Below, piece after piece: positions 21,269 to 31,042 of a stretch of 64,000 nt of DNA; the stretch's first letter is position 1, and the number at the start of each line of letters is the position of its first letter. The DNA comes from Bacillaceae bacterium (GTDB lineage Bacteria; Bacillota; Bacilli; Bacillales; Alkalibacillaceae), in contig JACDOD010000008.1 in NCBI GenBank assembly GCA_017656265.1, forward strand, positions 62,001 through 126,000, written 5' to 3'. The notes under the pieces are model-generated. The model was not told the origin of the DNA. It worked only from the letters and a program-made list of their open reading frames with translations, and searched no databases. A program made the translations under genes and the position numbers.

Positions 21269-21400
21269 CCTGAAAACTATAAAATCAGACCCCTTGTCTC
21301 ATAAGGGGTTAAGCACCATCCTTATCACCTAAGGATTCCTGATTTTGCAGTAAATCGTCAGTCGTGTTTTTAGAAAATTGATTAAATGATACTCTATCCC
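21269..21400 (-). promoter_or_regulatory. Putative leader of CRISPR array 1
   Basis: Shares TTTTGCAGTAAATC(G/A)TCAGTCGTGTTTT and CCCCTTGTCTCATAAGGGGTT-like blocks with the array 2 flank. Confidence 0.65.
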
Positions 21401-21496
21401 TTGATACACATGGCATAGACCGGTATTTACTAAATAATCGATCTGCTGCAAAACAAGGACTGATACAGTAATAATTTTACAGAGTTTGCGTGTTTT

Positions 21497-21760
21497 TCAC
21501 AAGAATAAATCTATTGGACTTTTCTCCTGGCCATAAATTATTTTTTGAATGTTACGCGGGTTCTTTACCTGATATAGATATATGGAATCTTCCTCTTCCT
21601 CAATTATCTTATGAAGCTCAGATAAGCATTCCGATAATTTTCCTTTGGATATCTCTCCCTCAAAAACGGAATTTTGTGTCCAATCCAGGTATTTTCTTAA
21701 TTTTTTACATACCTTACCCACTCTTTTCTCACCTACATCATAAGTAATGATCACAAACAT
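21497..21760 (-). CDS. cas2: CRISPR-associated endonuclease Cas2
   Basis: 87 aa: MFVIITYDVGEKRVGKVCKKLRKYLDWTQNSVFEGEISKGKL. Confidence 0.95.
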   Translation of the reverse strand: MFVIITYDVGEKRVGKVCKKLRKYLDWTQNSVFEGEISKGKLSECLSELHKIIEEEEDSIYLYQVKNPRNIQKIIYGQEKSPIDLFL

Positions 21761-21763
21761 AAA

Positions 21764-22750
21764 TTACCACCACACTTTCAAAGGTTTGTAATCCTCATCA
21801 CCAATAAAATGTTTCACTAACTTATAGCACTCTAGACGAATAAGGTAACGATAAGATGTGTTTCGTTTTAGTGAACGATGTTTTACGGTCTGTTTCAAAC
21901 GTTCTTCCCACGCTTGAATGAACCGTTTTTTCCCCTCTTCATTTAAATAACAAATTTCACCCTCGAGCTGATCAAAATGTGATGGAGTAATTCTGCGTTT
22001 GTTGATTAAAGATAGTATTATGGAATCAACAATTAATGGCTTAAATATTTCTGCTATATCAAGACTGAGTGAAAATCGTTTTGTTGACGGTTCATGTAAA
22101 TAGCTAATGGTTGGGTTTAATGGTGTTTTATATATTTCAGAAAGGATTACCTGATACATTAACGTATTACCAAATGATATCATGGCGTTTAGTGGATCCC
22201 GCGGAGGTTGTTTCTCTCTTCTCTCAATTGCAAAATCTTGCTTAACCATGTGGTTAAAAGCTTCATAATAAAGCTGGCGAATTTGTCCTTCTTTTCCCAT
22301 TAAAGTTGGAATATCAGTAGACGTTTGAAATTGTTGTTCTATTGCTTCTATTTCATCCATAATAGATTCCGTGTGGCTTTTATGCCTTCTTAAATTTCTT
22401 TGTATATGGTGAACTGCACCATGAAGAAATTGGAAAGCGAGTTTCATACGTTTGTAATGATCCAAATAATTTTCACTTTGCTTTACAATGACAAAGCCTG
22501 ACTCTTTCTTTTCTCTTGGATAAAAAGTTCCCGAATAATATCCATAATAGTTGTAAAAGGAAAGGAGAATCCCGTACTGGGTTAAATAACTCAAAAGTTT
22601 GCTATTCACATCAATTTCTCCAAAGAGATGAAGTGTTCTAATCTTCTCAATAGGCAATGGCTTCTTTTCACCGGATTCTTTTTCAAAATATATTGTATTA
22701 TCTTTTCGTTTTAATCTGCCGTTTGAAAATATATAATGATCACGCATCAT
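21764..22750 (-). CDS. cas1: CRISPR-associated endonuclease Cas1
   Basis: MMRDHYIFSNGRLKRKDNTIYFE...DPLNAMISFGNTLMYQV...SYLHEPSTKRFSLSLDIAEIFKPLIVD. Confidence 0.95.
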   Translation of the reverse strand: MMRDHYIFSNGRLKRKDNTIYFEKESGEKKPLPIEKIRTLHLFGEIDVNSKLLSYLTQYGILLSFYNYYGYYSGTFYPREKKESGFVIVKQSENYLDHYKRMKLAFQFLHGAVHHIQRNLRRHKSHTESIMDEIEAIEQQFQTSTDIPTLMGKEGQIRQLYYEAFNHMVKQDFAIERREKQPPRDPLNAMISFGNTLMYQVILSEIYKTPLNPTISYLHEPSTKRFSLSLDIAEIFKPLIVDSIILSLINKRRITPSHFDQLEGEICYLNEEGKKRFIQAWEERLKQTVKHRSLKRNTSYRYLIRLECYKLVKHFIGDEDYKPLKVWW

Positions 22751-23258
22751 CCTCTCCCACCTCCCTTGCAAAGCAAAATGCATAGTATGAACAAGATTTA
22801 CAGTAAGGCAACTTCTTGACAGGTGGAGGAGAAGGCTGTTCAATAATCTTATATACTTCTGCAATGGCTTTTTGTATTTTGTTACGGTTTTTGTCAGACA
22901 ACACTACTTCCAAAGTACGTTTTTCTTTTGTATAACTGATTAATCCTTTCTTTTCGATGCCCCTCATCGATAATTGATATAAATAAAATAGCATTTGCAG
23001 CTTGTCCGATTCCTTCATTTTACTTGAAATTTTCACTTCTCTTACATAACTTCCATCAATGGCATCTATCTTAAAAGCACCATCTATAAAAGTCTCTTTT
23101 TCCTTCAGCCTCGGATAAGAATTTTCATGGAGCAGCTTTCCCTGCATGACCCTGTCATGTTCCTCTTCCATCCCAATACCCTTACGATATAACCATAATT
23201 TCCGTTTACACAAAGAATAATAGTGAAGATCTACTCCACCTACAGTTTGATTAGCCAT
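22740..23258 (-). CDS. cas4: CRISPR-associated exonuclease Cas4
   Basis: MANQTVGGVDLHYYSLCKRKLWLY...C-terminal YCKSCSYYAFC Cys cluster. Confidence 0.93.
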   Translation of the reverse strand: MANQTVGGVDLHYYSLCKRKLWLYRKGIGMEEEHDRVMQGKLLHENSYPRLKEKETFIDGAFKIDAIDGSYVREVKISSKMKESDKLQMLFYLYQLSMRGIEKKGLISYTKEKRTLEVVLSDKNRNKIQKAIAEVYKIIEQPSPPPVKKLPYCKSCSYYAFCFAREVGEDDA

Positions 23259-23274
23259 TTTTATCCTTCCTTTT

Positions 23275-25494
23275 CTAATCAAATATACTTTCAGACTGGT
23301 CCAGGAGACCTTTCTCATTGGAGTAGTCACAATGGATACAGTACAACCCTTTAAGATCATCCAAAGGAGTTATTCCTATTTTCTTTGCCCGCCATTCATT
23401 TACATTTACACTATATCGTTCAAGATGTTTTCGATATCTACGCTTATCCGCTTTTGATTGGGACTGCTTCCATTTATTATAAATCTCCTGGAATTCCCGT
23501 TGTTCGGCATATTGTATGGGGACAGCTTGTACTTGCTGAATATCGCGTAGCAAATCTTGAGCCTCTTGTTTTTTTATTTCATAATGCGGGCGATTTGTTA
23601 ACTGTTTTAATGTAAGGTCAAATTCCTTTTTAAATGATGTGCCTTCAAGGGATTTTTCGTTATATAATTCTTTAATCATTCGATGTTTAACAGACTCTAA
23701 CAGCAATCCTTTGCTATACTGTTTTAACAACTCAACACTCCGTTCATAAATATCATAGTGATATACAGATTTTCGTCCCTTTTTAATTCCTGAAACATCT
23801 TGAGTGAAAATGTGGATATTAGGCTGGTCAACTGGTTTCTTACCCTTTCGATTACAGCGTCCATAACGCTGAAACTGACTGTCCAGTGTAGACATCTCGG
23901 TGAAAAGAAGATCAAAGTCTATATCTAGACTAGCCTCTACTAACTGTGTAGTTACCCAGACACCCGGAAGATCGTTCCTATTAAACTCCATGATTTTTCC
24001 TTCTAAGTCAGCCCGATCTTTTTTTATAAATCTTGAATGAAGTAATGTTACATCCACCTGTCTTTCCTTTAGATCATCATATGTCTGCTGCGCCTTATCT
24101 ACTGTGTTGCAAATCACAAGGATCTTATTTTTGATACTTTTCTCCTTAATCTCATTCATAACCTGTTCATCTAAAACCGATTCATCTCTGACTAAAATAT
24201 GATGACGCTTAATTGAATCATCAATAAATTCGCCATATGTTATTGGAAGACGAGAGCTTGACAGTTCCTTTTTTAATGCTTTTACGTAATAATCAGGTAG
24301 TGTTGCCGTCATGATCATAAATGATCCGCCAACTTCATCTATTAACTTCATCGCACGTATGAGCAAAGCTGCAATTCTGGGATCATAAGCCTGCAGCTCA
24401 TCTATGATAACTTTTGAAGTAGCCATAGTGGCATATTCTTTTTCAAAACCAAGATAATAAAACGGAAATTTAAGAATTTGATCGATGGTTGAAATAATCA
24501 GTTTATTAGCAAACTCCTTTGACTGGCTATGAATTTTTTCAAGAAGTACGTCATCGCCTTCAATTTTGTCATATAAATAATCAAGACTTGTTGAATGAAG
24601 AAGACCAGTCGCTTCCTCACCAAATACATTCTTTCTGGTAAAACCTATATTTTCTGGATCTGTAATACGGTCAAACATCGCATTAATACTGACTCTGAGG
24701 GGGAGTGTGAAAAAACCTTTATTGTTTCCCAGCCATAAAAGCCCGGCTTCTGTCTTGCCCATTCCTGTTTGTGCAACAACCACAAGATGATGATTCTGAT
24801 TCTTTTCTGTAAAGGTTTGCAAATGATTTTTTTCTACTTTTAATTTTGCTGTGAAAAATCGATTGACATGGTCCGCTACGTTCATATCGATACCAAGTTC
24901 GATTGGTACATGTGCAGAAGCAGCATGATCTAGACGATGTAAAAGTCCCTTTAGTAATACATAACGGTAATAAAGGGAATCATCAGGCTGAATGCGTTTC
25001 TGTTTTTCAATTAAATTCATTTTTGAGGGACGCGTTTGTTCTTCTATCGGGATTCCCATATGCTCCTCAATATCGTTTTTGTAAGGCAGTACATTTTCCT
25101 GGTAAACCTGAACAACCTCAGATTTATCAGGCTTAACAGCCCGTTCATGATGAAAGGCAACTATTTGGGTAACCAACTTTTTTTCTTCACAGTCGAGTCC
25201 TAATTTTTTAAATGGAATACACATAACCGAAATAAAGTTGTGTGGAATCGAATGATTCACTGAGACGTTTATCTGAGGCTTTCCAATGGCCTGGCGTAAT
25301 TTATTTTGAAATGCCAGGTCAGCCTTTCCAACATCATGATACTTAACTGCTATTTCAAGGAGTTCCCAGTCTCGTTCTGTTAAATGATGTAGTTGGGATT
25401 GATACAGATTTTTAAAGTGCTTAAGGCGTTCTTGAAGTTGATCGGTATGTTCCTTTATCGTTTCAATTGGATTAGATTTGGCATAAAAGATCAC
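23275..25494 (-). CDS. cas3: CRISPR-associated helicase/nuclease Cas3 (HD + DExD)
   Basis: HD motif KYHDVGKADLAF; Walker A AQTGMGKTEAGLLW; VIIDELQAYD; QRYGRCNRKGK. Confidence 0.95.
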   Translation of the reverse strand: MIFYAKSNPIETIKEHTDQLQERLKHFKNLYQSQLHHLTERDWELLEIAVKYHDVGKADLAFQNKLRQAIGKPQINVSVNHSIPHNFISVMCIPFKKLGLDCEEKKLVTQIVAFHHERAVKPDKSEVVQVYQENVLPYKNDIEEHMGIPIEEQTRPSKMNLIEKQKRIQPDDSLYYRYVLLKGLLHRLDHAASAHVPIELGIDMNVADHVNRFFTAKLKVEKNHLQTFTEKNQNHHLVVVAQTGMGKTEAGLLWLGNNKGFFTLPLRVSINAMFDRITDPENIGFTRKNVFGEEATGLLHSTSLDYLYDKIEGDDVLLEKIHSQSKEFANKLIISTIDQILKFPFYYLGFEKEYATMATSKVIIDELQAYDPRIAALLIRAMKLIDEVGGSFMIMTATLPDYYVKALKKELSSSRLPITYGEFIDDSIKRHHILVRDESVLDEQVMNEIKEKSIKNKILVICNTVDKAQQTYDDLKERQVDVTLLHSRFIKKDRADLEGKIMEFNRNDLPGVWVTTQLVEASLDIDFDLLFTEMSTLDSQFQRYGRCNRKGKKPVDQPNIHIFTQDVSGIKKGRKSVYHYDIYERSVELLKQYSKGLLLESVKHRMIKELYNEKSLEGTSFKKEFDLTLKQLTNRPHYEIKKQEAQDLLRDIQQVQAVPIQYAEQREFQEIYNKWKQSQSKADKRRYRKHLERYSVNVNEWRAKKIGITPLDDLKGLYCIHCDYSNEKGLLDQSESIFD

Positions 25495-25541
25495 CTATAA
25501 TCCTCCTCCTTAAAAAATAAGGAAGATGCAATAGCTCTCCC

Positions 25542-26240
25542 TTATTGATGGAAAAAAGTAATATCTTTAAATGGATCTACATATAATTCATCAAAATTTT
25601 CAATAAATTCACCAGCTTGAACATAACCGACATGAATCTTTTCCCACACTCGTACTCCGTTCTGAATGCGGTATTTCCAATTCAGTTTATAAGGAAAGTG
25701 AATTTCTTCTTCAATGAATTTCATAGGTATATATGCGTTATATGTCAGCTGTGGTTCTTCTTTACACCGACTTAGTTCGACTATTTCACATTCATCTATA
25801 CGAACAAGGTCCTCCCACCTTCCTAAACTTAAATGATGGTTGGCTTTACCATTTATTCTAGCTTTCAACTCATGAAGGACCTCATCCTCAGCCAGTACAT
25901 GAATCAATAAGTGAACGTTATACAAAAGGTGCATGTAAATTGGCATCGTTGTTATGTCACTCATTTCCCTTTGAACACCCAGACCATCTGCTGTAAGTGC
26001 AAATTCATTTGTTTTATCTTTTTTGAAAAAATAGTGTGTCTGATAATCTGTTACAAGAGTATCGTAATTTCCCTGAACACTGATTCTCATTGGAATAAAA
26101 GATGTTGCTTCAAGAGCTGAATGCAGCATACCTTTAACCGTTGAATATGGAGGCAGGGGGTAGGTTTCCGACACTTTAAAAGCAAACGGTTTTTTATAAC
26201 AGGCTGTCTGCTGATACAACTTTAATCTAAGAGCTTTCAT
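25542..26240 (-). CDS. cas5: CRISPR-associated protein Cas5 (type I-B)
   Basis: MKALRLKLYQQTACYKKPFAFKVSETYPLPPYSTVKGMLHSALEA. Confidence 0.93.
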   Translation of the reverse strand: MKALRLKLYQQTACYKKPFAFKVSETYPLPPYSTVKGMLHSALEATSFIPMRISVQGNYDTLVTDYQTHYFFKKDKTNEFALTADGLGVQREMSDITTMPIYMHLLYNVHLLIHVLAEDEVLHELKARINGKANHHLSLGRWEDLVRIDECEIVELSRCKEEPQLTYNAYIPMKFIEEEIHFPYKLNWKYRIQNGVRVWEKIHVGYVQAGEFIENFDELYVDPFKDITFFHQ

Positions 26241-26241
26241 T

Positions 26242-27135
26242 TTAAACGGTCACTCCATAATGATCCGCGACCTTTTCTTTCATGGATGAGAAAAATTCTT
26301 CAATAGATCCTGCTCTGTCACCCGCCAGCTCTGCAAATTGTTCTTCATTGCCAAATAAACCTGAAACATAACCTATATAGGTATTTTCATCTACTTTTTC
26401 CCCCGCAAAAGTAGTCTCTAAAACGTCTTCTAAAGCTTTTACATTAATATTGTAGCTTTTCTTCCTAGGTTCCAGAGTAACTCGACCAAGAAAGAATGGG
26501 TTAGAAACTGAATATACTCCACCAATAACAAACAATGGCGCAAGGCTTTCCTGACGACCTCGAATATTACGATTCAATAGCTTCAAGATGTCCAGAAGCT
26601 GATAAATACGGTTAACACGTTCTTCTTTTGGAAGCTTAACATCCCCATCTACCCCTACTTTATCCAGGTCAAGCGTAATTGTGTAAGTATAGAGACTTTC
26701 ATGTTGTTCAATATTAGCAAGGTTTGGAGTCTCTCCCACCCTTTCTGCCAGTCCCATATTATTGAGGAACTCTAGATCACTGCGATACGGTTCCAGAGAG
26801 ACAGCATGTGATAATCTTGCAACTGCCGGGCGTTTTTCAGATTTTTTTCCTGTTTTTAGATATCCAAAAAAATCCATTTCTGCAGAATCTTCAATAGTTA
26901 CATCATCTTTAAATTGAAGAGTCCCTTTTTTCTTATCCACTGTATCTAGATTCCACTCAAACCACTCGTTACCTAACCGTACAATGTCATACCTTATGCT
27001 TTGGCGTGATACAAAGGTCAGCACGTCACCATTCCCGCGATGTATTTTTTTCAACTCAGAAATATTCGCAATTCCTTCTCCGTAATTTAAAGAATTAGCA
27101 CGAAAAACGACCGTAAATGTTAAACCTTTACCCAT
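26242..27135 (-). CDS. cas7: CRISPR-associated protein Cas7 (Cst2/DevR-like)
   Basis: GKGLTFTVVFRANSLNYGEGIANISELKKIHRGNGDVLTFVSRQSIRYD; DevR/Cas7 family pattern. Confidence 0.93.
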   Translation of the reverse strand: MGKGLTFTVVFRANSLNYGEGIANISELKKIHRGNGDVLTFVSRQSIRYDIVRLGNEWFEWNLDTVDKKKGTLQFKDDVTIEDSAEMDFFGYLKTGKKSEKRPAVARLSHAVSLEPYRSDLEFLNNMGLAERVGETPNLANIEQHESLYTYTITLDLDKVGVDGDVKLPKEERVNRIYQLLDILKLLNRNIRGRQESLAPLFVIGGVYSVSNPFFLGRVTLEPRKKSYNINVKALEDVLETTFAGEKVDENTYIGYVSGLFGNEEQFAELAGDRAGSIEEFFSSMKEKVADHYGVTV

Positions 27136-28924
27136 TGTTCAAAACCTCCTCTTTTTTAACTGATGAATCTTGCCCTAACATTCCGGCAATAAATGCACTG
27201 GCAATCGTTTCAAAATCAAGTCCTTCTTCTTTGAAGGAATCAACAAACACACCTGGAACCTTAAGATCAGTGCCCAAGTATAAGCGGAATATTGTATCCA
27301 TAAACGCCTGTTTGTTACCTGCCTTGACAGCATTGATAAGTCGATAAGCAATTCCTTCTAATTTTTTTCTGCCGCTTGCACGATATGGTCCATCTCCTGT
27401 TTGATTGTCCCGGCTGTTTACCATTTGTTCACGCAACTCTACTCCACGGTAATAAATAAAAGAAATCAGTTTATCTTGACTTCGCATATCTTTCACCCCT
27501 TTTTTTGCCTGTAATATTCGCTGCCGCTCACGAACAGCATGAAAAGCACCCTGGCCATGATACGGATTGGAAATGGTTTCCCTCAAATACTCAAAAATCA
27601 CCTCGATCGGGTCTATTCCTTTGAAAATCGTTCTGAGAAAAGCATCACGCAGGTCTCTATGCTGCAGCCATTTCAATCCCTTCCCATATTCAGCTAAATA
27701 CCTGACTAAATATGTAGGCATATGATAGTAATCAAGTAATGTTTTCTTTGCCTGATAATCAGAATGAACCTCTAAGAAAAAATAAGAATTATTTATTCGC
27801 TCGGCTTTATCCAGCGACTCCTGTAGCACATTTACGATTGCTTCTCCGAAAGTAGACCCCTTAGAACGTAAGTCACGATAATGATGATTAAGTTTCATAA
27901 TGTTAAAAAAGGATTCTTGTGACAGAATCAGTCCTGCATAACGAAGTGTTTCATTTGCTTGAGCACTTCCTACTTTTCTTGAATAGAATGCCATTCCTAG
28001 CGGTGACATAAATAATATGAGCCTTGCAACCGAACTCAAGGGAACTGGCTGCTTCTTATCAAAATCCCAGTGGAAATTCACTGCTTTACTTTTCGAAAGA
28101 GCCAGAGGTGAAAAAACCATTTCTTCATAAGATTGAGTAGCCAATAATCCGTCAATAAATGAGCATGGAAGTGCATGTTCCTTAAAATACTGCTTAACTA
28201 GATCAATTGATTTGAGTTTTTTGACAATTTTCAGCCAATCTTTAAACGGTTTGTAATCCTGGTGTTCGGTCAAAAAATCTATGATTTCTCCTGCTTGGTT
28301 ACCCGATTTCAGGAACTCTGAAAATTTTAATTCTAAATAAGCAGGCTTTACAAAATCCTTTTCAATTTGTTCAACATGTTCTTCTGTACTTTTAGCATTA
28401 AATGAGGGCTGCAGAATGCTTGTCTGACCAAAGAAGGGATTTAGTATAACTGCTTTAACATAATTGAGAGTTAGCTTTTCATTGATTAATTTTGATGAGG
28501 CATACTTCCTATACATTTCTATCGATTTTTCAGTATTGAGTAGATCTTTTTCTTGTTTTACCCCTTTGACTTGTTCCACAATTTCACTTAATTTCTTATA
28601 ATCCTCTGTATCTTCAAAATACTTCTTTACTTTTTTTACCTGCTCATTCATCGTTCTTCTAATTTCTGTTGCATATTGCTTGATGCGGTCAGGATTTTTT
28701 TTCATTTGGTTGAAGTACCAGTTCATGCGACTAATATCTCTTTCAACTACACTGAACCGTTGAATCAATTCATAAATATATTTTTCTGCTAAACCATTTA
28801 ATGATTCAGCATTTAACGTAACCCCATTATCGCTAAAAGTGATCTGGTTCTCATCTAACAACTGTGTCAACCCTATTAATCCAGCTGTCATAGCCCATTC
28901 TTCAGCCTCAATATATATCGACAT
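27128..28924 (-). CDS. CRISPR-associated large subunit Cas8 (type I-B-like)
   Basis: 598 aa between cas6 and cas7; position plus length fit Cas8b; sequence otherwise divergent to my reading. Confidence 0.8.
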   Translation of the reverse strand: MSIYIEAEEWAMTAGLIGLTQLLDENQITFSDNGVTLNAESLNGLAEKYIYELIQRFSVVERDISRMNWYFNQMKKNPDRIKQYATEIRRTMNEQVKKVKKYFEDTEDYKKLSEIVEQVKGVKQEKDLLNTEKSIEMYRKYASSKLINEKLTLNYVKAVILNPFFGQTSILQPSFNAKSTEEHVEQIEKDFVKPAYLELKFSEFLKSGNQAGEIIDFLTEHQDYKPFKDWLKIVKKLKSIDLVKQYFKEHALPCSFIDGLLATQSYEEMVFSPLALSKSKAVNFHWDFDKKQPVPLSSVARLILFMSPLGMAFYSRKVGSAQANETLRYAGLILSQESFFNIMKLNHHYRDLRSKGSTFGEAIVNVLQESLDKAERINNSYFFLEVHSDYQAKKTLLDYYHMPTYLVRYLAEYGKGLKWLQHRDLRDAFLRTIFKGIDPIEVIFEYLRETISNPYHGQGAFHAVRERQRILQAKKGVKDMRSQDKLISFIYYRGVELREQMVNSRDNQTGDGPYRASGRKKLEGIAYRLINAVKAGNKQAFMDTIFRLYLGTDLKVPGVFVDSFKEEGLDFETIASAFIAGMLGQDSSVKKEEVLNNG

Positions 28925-29649
28925 TAATGCACCTCCTCTCCCTCATATGTTAGCAATCCAAAATATGTTGTTCTTTTACCAATACCCAGTTTGTAAAGGA
29001 TTTGTAAGTCATCTGGGTGTCCCGATAATTTGAATGAACCTCTGTATGCTGTGAAGAATAAAGAGGAATTCTGGTGTTTCTTCTTAAAAAATCGGTTACT
29101 TTCTTTTATAACGGTTTTTTTCATGTTAATCGGTGTAAACTGAAGGGGCTGGTACAATTTCCGATTGGCAGCACGTTCTATCTGGAGATTAGCAAAATAA
29201 TTTAGTTCTTTTTCATACTGTTCATCTGTAGGAGATAGTGGATTTCCTTTTCGGTCTTCAACTAAAATCGGGGACAAAGTTTTCATATAAACACTATTAG
29301 TAGTGATTGTTGCTTCTTTCAAAATCTGAATATTTTTTTGCTTCCAGGTCACTCCATCAATCTCATATGTTTTTAATTGTTTAAGACCGTTGAAAGCATG
29401 CACAGCAAATTCCATCTCTGAACTGACGGTTATGGTAATTTCCTTCACTTGAATACTATCACTAGAAACTTTGAAATCTTTTAAATATGTTGCAAACGAA
29501 AATGGCTTTATTTCGTTTTTATTCTTGATGAACAATGTTTTGTAATATAATTCATCTTCATTTTTTATGGCTTCCTTAATTAAGCTGTAAACTTTCATTC
29601 TGTAATGAAGAGGAAGCCTGTCTACTTTATATGTTACGGCGAACCTCAT
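28924..29649 (-). CDS. cas6: CRISPR pre-crRNA endonuclease Cas6
   Basis: MRFAVTYKVDRLPLHYRMKVYSLIKEAIK...; C-terminal glycine-rich loop LYKLGIGKRTTYFGLL. Confidence 0.93.
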   Translation of the reverse strand: MRFAVTYKVDRLPLHYRMKVYSLIKEAIKNEDELYYKTLFIKNKNEIKPFSFATYLKDFKVSSDSIQVKEITITVSSEMEFAVHAFNGLKQLKTYEIDGVTWKQKNIQILKEATITTNSVYMKTLSPILVEDRKGNPLSPTDEQYEKELNYFANLQIERAANRKLYQPLQFTPINMKKTVIKESNRFFKKKHQNSSLFFTAYRGSFKLSGHPDDLQILYKLGIGKRTTYFGLLTYEGEEVH

Positions 29650-29689
29650 AAAACCACCTCCCTTTCTTATATTAATTTTATTGCTAATA

Positions 29690-29718
29690 ATATTACATCA
29701 AATCCCTCATTTGGTCAA
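29690..29718 (-). promoter_or_regulatory. Predicted sigma-A promoter of cas6-cas2 operon
   Basis: Minus strand TTGACC-17 bp-TAATAT (-35 at 29713-29718, -10 at 29690-29695), about 41 bp upstream of the cas6 start. Confidence 0.7.
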
Positions 29719-29821
29719 TGTTACCATGTGAATTTATAGAATTTATTCGTTTAAGATAGTTCCATTATATTTTTTCATATGACAATAATTGTCATGGGAA
29801 CATATTTTCCTTTAAAAACAT

Positions 29822-29931
29822 AAAAAAAATGACGAGAAATACTCGTCAATCCCCACTGCGTTCAGATAAAAGTTATACATTTTGAAAAAAATAATATAAG
29901 AATTTTATATCCCACTGCGTTCAGATTTTTT
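29822..29931 (-). ncRNA. CreR-like degenerate mini-CRISPR (psi-repeat / psi-spacer / psi-repeat / terminator)
   Basis: psi-repeats at 29903-29931 and 29844-29872 (both CACTGCG instead of CACTACG), 30-nt spacer 29873-29902; hairpin TGACGAGtatttCTCGTCA + T8 directly after the second psi-repeat; spacer matches the cas promoter region. Confidence 0.8.
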
Positions 29932-29936
29932 ACAAT

Positions 29937-29965
29937 AGTATACAGGACTCTACTTGTTATTTCCA
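29937..29965 (-). promoter_or_regulatory. Predicted promoter of the mini-CRISPR RNA
   Basis: Minus strand TGGAAA-17 bp-TATACT, -10 six bp upstream of the first psi-repeat. Confidence 0.55.
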
Positions 29966-30979
29966 TCCCTCTAATGAACGGTTATTAATTGTCTTTTCAT
30001 ACCTTTTTACTAACTCTTTATATTCATGTCTTAATTTTTCACGAACTTGTGCTGGTGAAAGAACGGTTGCATTTAACCCAAAAGAGCGTACCCAGCGAAG
30101 AAATTCCTCTATACTTTTGACAGTCACTTTTAATGTCACTGAGCCATCTTTATGTCGTTCAATTTCTGGGTCAACATTAAACGGTTGTTCTAAAACATAG
30201 CGAGCTACATCCGAATCAAAATGAACCACAAAAGTAGTTCTAATTCCTTCATCCATGATGGACCAACGTTCAGACAAAAAGCGATCAATGCTAAACTCTT
30301 TAGGAATAAAAAAGGATTCCTCTGTTAGTCTTACTACTTTGAAACGATCCAGCCTAAAAACTCGTTCTTCTTTTCGAATATGACAATACGCAACTAGATA
30401 TAGATGCCCTTCTCGCATAACAAAAACATAAGGATTGAGTTTCCGTGTATTATGATCGTCACGTGATATTGTATAGTAATCGGCTTCAACAACTATATTT
30501 GCTGCCATGGCATTAATCATAATGGGCAGGATTTTATTATCCTGAAGGCATTTTGAACGGTTTTGAAATACAATCCTTTCATCTAATATAAGATCTATGC
30601 TTGATGAATCTGTCTGTTTAACAAACCTTGATACTTTTTCTATACCTTTTTTATAGGCAAGGTGCAGAGGATGGTGATCTGATAATTTTCCAGTAGACAG
30701 AAAAGGAAATAATATTAGCGCCATAAATTCATCAAGCGTAAGATGATTTCCGATTCTTGCTGGACTATGTATTAATTTATAGCCATATTTAGGATCAACA
30801 TGAAAATAAAATCCTACTTCTTCGAGTTTTTTTATATCCCTGTAAATGGTACGTTGTGAAGCATGACAAAGGTCAGCTAAAGTTCTTGAACTGGCATATT
30901 CATGATTTGTCAGATAATTAACTATAAAGAAAAGACGTTCAATATGGTTTAATTTCTCTGGATACGTCATCCTTTCCAC
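29957..30979 (-). CDS. HTH/WYL-domain transcriptional regulator (CRISPR-associated)
   Basis: HTH ASSRTLADLCHASQRTIYRDIKKLEEVGF; WYL-like core ...YVFVMREGHLYLVAYCHIRKEERVFRLDRFKVVRLT. Confidence 0.9.
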   Translation of the reverse strand: MERMTYPEKLNHIERLFFIVNYLTNHEYASSRTLADLCHASQRTIYRDIKKLEEVGFYFHVDPKYGYKLIHSPARIGNHLTLDEFMALILFPFLSTGKLSDHHPLHLAYKKGIEKVSRFVKQTDSSSIDLILDERIVFQNRSKCLQDNKILPIMINAMAANIVVEADYYTISRDDHNTRKLNPYVFVMREGHLYLVAYCHIRKEERVFRLDRFKVVRLTEESFFIPKEFSIDRFLSERWSIMDEGIRTTFVVHFDSDVARYVLEQPFNVDPEIERHKDGSVTLKVTVKSIEEFLRWVRSFGLNATVLSPAQVREKLRHEYKELVKRYEKTINNRSLEGWK

Positions 30980-31042
30980 ACCTTTCAGTGAATGTTGAAA
31001 CTATTTCATTAACTCCCTGGTGAGATTCCAGTTGTTTAGATG

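Noticed and set aside
19937-21332. ORFs at 19937, 20289, 20525 and 21150 with repeated FISHYVQIK / LYIPLRSDKT peptides
   Set aside because: Translations of CRISPR repeats and spacers, not genes; same for 31208-31420.
29844-29931. CreTA (guide-RNA-controlled toxin) interpretation of the mini-CRISPR
   Set aside because: No toxin-like small ORF or toxin RNA recognised in 29650-29956, and the spacer match is to the cas promoter, which fits CreR better.
29844-29931. Mini-CRISPR as a plain eroded array remnant
   Set aside because: Shared diagnostic substitution in both repeats, dedicated promoter and terminator, and a 15/16 seed match with a CCT neighbour at the cas promoter argue against simple decay; still needs a shuffled control because the region is AT-rich.
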